Source: PALSA-612 sp963776375
Lineage (GTDB): Bacteria > Actinomycetota > Thermoleophilia > Gaiellales > Gaiellaceae
Direction of reading: 5' to 3'
Length of the DNA stretch: 64,000 nucleotides
Assembly (NCBI GenBank): GCA_963776375.1
Contig: CAVZMF010000005.1
Location: 124,001 to 188,000 of the forward strand
A model generated the notes under the pieces. The model was not told the origin of the DNA. It searched no databases and worked only from the letters and a program-made list of their open reading frames with translations. Both the position numbers and the translations under genes were made by a program. Shown here in pieces: positions 62,292 through 64,000 of this stretch (position 1 is the stretch's first letter; the number at the start of each line of letters is the position of its first letter).

Positions 62292-63358
62292 GGATTGCGT
62301 TCGACGTCTCGCCTCTCTCGCACGCGCTGCTCGGGATCGGCCGCTACCTCCGCGGGTCGCTCGGCGGGCTCGCCGAGGCAGCAGGCAGCGAGCACGAGAT
62401 CGTCCCCTTCGCGCCGACGAGCCCACAGGGCCTGAAGGCGATCCCGGCCGCGCTGGACGGCATCCCCGTCGATGCCCGGCTGCGCTTCCTGCCGTTCGCA
62501 CATCACTTGCGGCAGGCCTGGAGCCGCAGCGGCTGGCCGCCGGTGGAGCGGTTCCTCGGCCCCGTGGACGTCCTCCACTACTCGGACTGGATGTACCCAC
62601 CGCAGCGGGGCGGGGTGCGGGCGACGACCGTGCACGACCTCGTGCCGCTGCGCTTCCCCGAATGGGTGCACGCTCGGACGAGACGGATGCACACGGCGAA
62701 GTACCGAGACCTCGGCCGCTGCGACGTCGTGTTCGCGAACTCGGCCTTCACCGCGCGCGAGGTGACCGAGCTGACCGGGGTGCCGGCCGAGCGCGTGCGC
62801 GTGGCCTATCCCGGCATCGATCCGCTCTTCCGGCCGGACGGCGAGCGCGACGACCTGGGCGGGCCGTACGTCCTCAGTGTCGCCACCTTCGAGCCGCGGA
62901 AGAACCTCGATGTGCTCGTCTCGGCGTTCCGGCTCCTGGGGCGAGGCGACGTGAAGCTCGCGCTCGTCGGCGCGGCCGGGTGGGGCGAGCAGCCGAAGCT
63001 CGACCGTCCCGGCGTCGTCCGGCTCGGGTTCGTCGACGACGCCGAGCTCGCGCGGCTCTACCGCGGCGCCTCGGTGTTCGTCTACCCGTCGCGGTTCGAG
63101 GGCTTCGGGATCCCGATCGTCGAGGCGATGGCGAGCGGCGTCCCTGTCGTGGCGTCGGCGCACGAGTCGATGGACGAGGCTTCGGGAGACGCGGCGCTGC
63201 GAGCCGACCCTGAGAGCCCGGAGGCGTTCGCCAGGGCGATCGCGCGCGCCCTCGACGATCCCGGCGACGCGATCGAGCGTGGCCGCGCGCACGCTGCGCG
63301 CTTCACCTGGCTCGAGACCGGCCGCGCCTTCCTGCGCGGGTACGCGGCGGCGGCGTGA
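62288..63358 (+). CDS. GT4 glycosyltransferase
   Basis: 356 residues, intact. RIAFDVSPLSHALLGIGRYL, VLHYSDWMYPPQRGGVRATT, VHDLVPLRFPEWVHARTRRM, VFANSAFTAREVTELTGVPA, LSVATFEPRKNLDVLVSAFR, VFVYPSRFEGFGIPIVEAMA, ASAHESMDEASGDAALRADP. The full E-G-F-G-I-P motif and T-V-H-D-L block place it with mannosyl/rhamnosyl GT4 enzymes. One-base overlap (TGATG) with a clear paralogue next door. Confidence 0.9.
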   Translation: MRIAFDVSPLSHALLGIGRYLRGSLGGLAEAAGSEHEIVPFAPTSPQGLKAIPAALDGIPVDARLRFLPFAHHLRQAWSRSGWPPVERFLGPVDVLHYSDWMYPPQRGGVRATTVHDLVPLRFPEWVHARTRRMHTAKYRDLGRCDVVFANSAFTAREVTELTGVPAERVRVAYPGIDPLFRPDGERDDLGGPYVLSVATFEPRKNLDVLVSAFRLLGRGDVKLALVGAAGWGEQPKLDRPGVVRLGFVDDAELARLYRGASVFVYPSRFEGFGIPIVEAMASGVPVVASAHESMDEASGDAALRADPESPEAFARAIARALDDPGDAIERGRAHAARFTWLETGRAFLRGYAAAA

Positions 63359-64000
63359 TGAGGGTCGGGCTCGACGTCTCGCCGCTCGACCAGACCGCCG
63401 CCGGGACGGCGCGCTACCTGGCCGCGCTCGAAGAGCTCGAAGGCGTCGAGCTCGTTCGGCTCGCTCACCACGGTCGGGACCGGATCGCCACGATCTACCG
63501 CGACGCAGTCTGGTACCCGCTCGTCCTCCCGCGACAGGCCAGGGAGGCGCGTCTCGACGTCCTGCACTGCCCGACCTTCCGCGGTCCGCCCAGGCCGCCT
63601 TCGTGCCCGCTGGTCGTTACCGTTCACGACCTTGCCGTTTTGCGCCACCCGGAGACCTTCAACCTGTGGACGCGGCACTACAGCCGCCTGTGTGTCTCTC
63701 GGGTGGCGCAGGCGGCAAGGCTCGTGATCGCCGTGTCCGAGCACACGAAGCGCGACGTCGTCGAGCTGCTCCGGACGCGCGAGGAGCGGATCCGCGTCGT
63801 CCCCAACGGCGTCGATACGATCTTCACGCCCGACGGGCCCGCGGGGAGCGGCGACTACGTCCTCGCCGTCGGGACGCTCGAGCCGCGCAAGAACCTGCCC
63901 CGGCTGGCCGAGGCCACGCGGCGGCTCGGCGTCGAGCTGCGCGTCGCCGGGGCGCCGGGGTGGGGACAGGTCGAGCTCGGCAGCGGCGTCCGCAGGCTCG
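63358..64000 (+). CDS. GT4 glycosyltransferase, cut by the window end
   Basis: First 214 residues only. RVGLDVSPLDQTAAGTARYL, VLHCPTFRGPPRPPSCPLVV, TVHDLAVLRHPETFNLWTRH, VIAVSEHTKRDVVELLRTRE, IRVVPNGVDTIFTPDGPAGS and LAVGTLEPRKNLPRLAEATR. Same block order as the preceding gene, so a tandem paralogue. The glycan cluster continues beyond the window. Confidence 0.88.
   Translation, partial: MRVGLDVSPLDQTAAGTARYLAALEELEGVELVRLAHHGRDRIATIYRDAVWYPLVLPRQAREARLDVLHCPTFRGPPRPPSCPLVVTVHDLAVLRHPETFNLWTRHYSRLCVSRVAQAARLVIAVSEHTKRDVVELLRTREERIRVVPNGVDTIFTPDGPAGSGDYVLAVGTLEPRKNLPRLAEATRRLGVELRVAGAPGWGQVELGSGVRRL

Noticed and set aside
60323..63358. A 1,011-codon plus-strand open frame
   Set aside because: It is a shadow of the GT39-like gene in another frame that then runs into the real GT4 gene at 62288.

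Overview
The window looks like chromosomal DNA of a very GC-rich soil-type actinobacterium. Start codons are often GTG or TTG, neighbouring genes repeatedly overlap by four bases (GTGA, ATGA or TTGA), and families such as acVLRF1, DUF4242, F420/FMN-type LLM oxidoreductases and LuxR/AAA regulators are present. A Thermoleophilia (Gaiellales/Solirubrobacterales) origin fits best but is inferred from gene content only. No rRNA, tRNA, CRISPR array, phage or IS transposase was seen. About 18 genes are broken by roughly 30 one- or two-base frameshifts, usually with perfect homology continuing in the next frame. This looks more like uncorrected sequence error than decay, so frameshifted genes are given here as one CDS each.

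Region 1 (1-7.9 kb) is amino-acid and sulfur metabolism. On the minus strand a compact SAM-I (S-box) riboswitch precedes thrC, a siroheme sulfite reductase, cysH, an unknown 153-aa protein and a precorrin-2 dehydrogenase/ferrochelatase that makes siroheme for the reductase. On the plus strand are proA, proB and a family III CoA-transferase. Region 2 (7.9-9.8 kb) has a flavin reductase behind three strong hairpins and an exported beta-propeller protein.

Region 3 (9.8-32.3 kb) is the first half of a large surface-glycan locus: UDP-glucuronate decarboxylase, a secreted glycosidase, a sugar epimerase, a Wzy-like polymerase, a Wzx-like flippase, seven GT4-type glycosyltransferases (two a tandem duplicate), two deacetylase-fold proteins, an acetyltransferase, a membrane GT39-like protein, an AsnB-type amidotransferase and the initiating polyprenyl-phosphate sugar-1-phosphate transferase. 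Together these can start a lipid-linked repeat unit, extend and decorate it, flip it and polymerise it.

Region 4 (32.3-37.2 kb) is an accessory island: LLM oxidoreductase, GNAT, SnoaL-like protein, a small secreted protein, a Crp/Fnr regulator with a Crp-type palindrome just before its own start, a RHH/PIN toxin-antitoxin pair and a nucleotidyl cyclase joined to part of a beta-propeller. Region 5 (37.2-43.4 kb) returns to glycans: a CgeB-like GT, a GT2, a DUF2304 protein, a second GT39-like protein, GDP-fucose synthase and its partner dehydratase.

Region 6 (43.5-54.9 kb) holds a Tat-exported protein with an in-frame TGA, an M3 oligopeptidase, a MITE-like element, a methyltransferase, mutS2, a glyoxalase-fold protein, a haem peroxidase, a DUF4242 protein and a LuxR/AAA regulator. 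Region 7 (55-64 kb) has an acVLRF1-like release factor and another run of GT4 enzymes, a methyltransferase and a third GT39-like protein, running off the right edge. Short palindromic repeats are shared between distant intergenic sites (8 kb and 58 kb; 34 kb and 58 kb; 41 kb and 46 kb; a local array at 26.4-26.7 kb), and are the least explained structure in the window.
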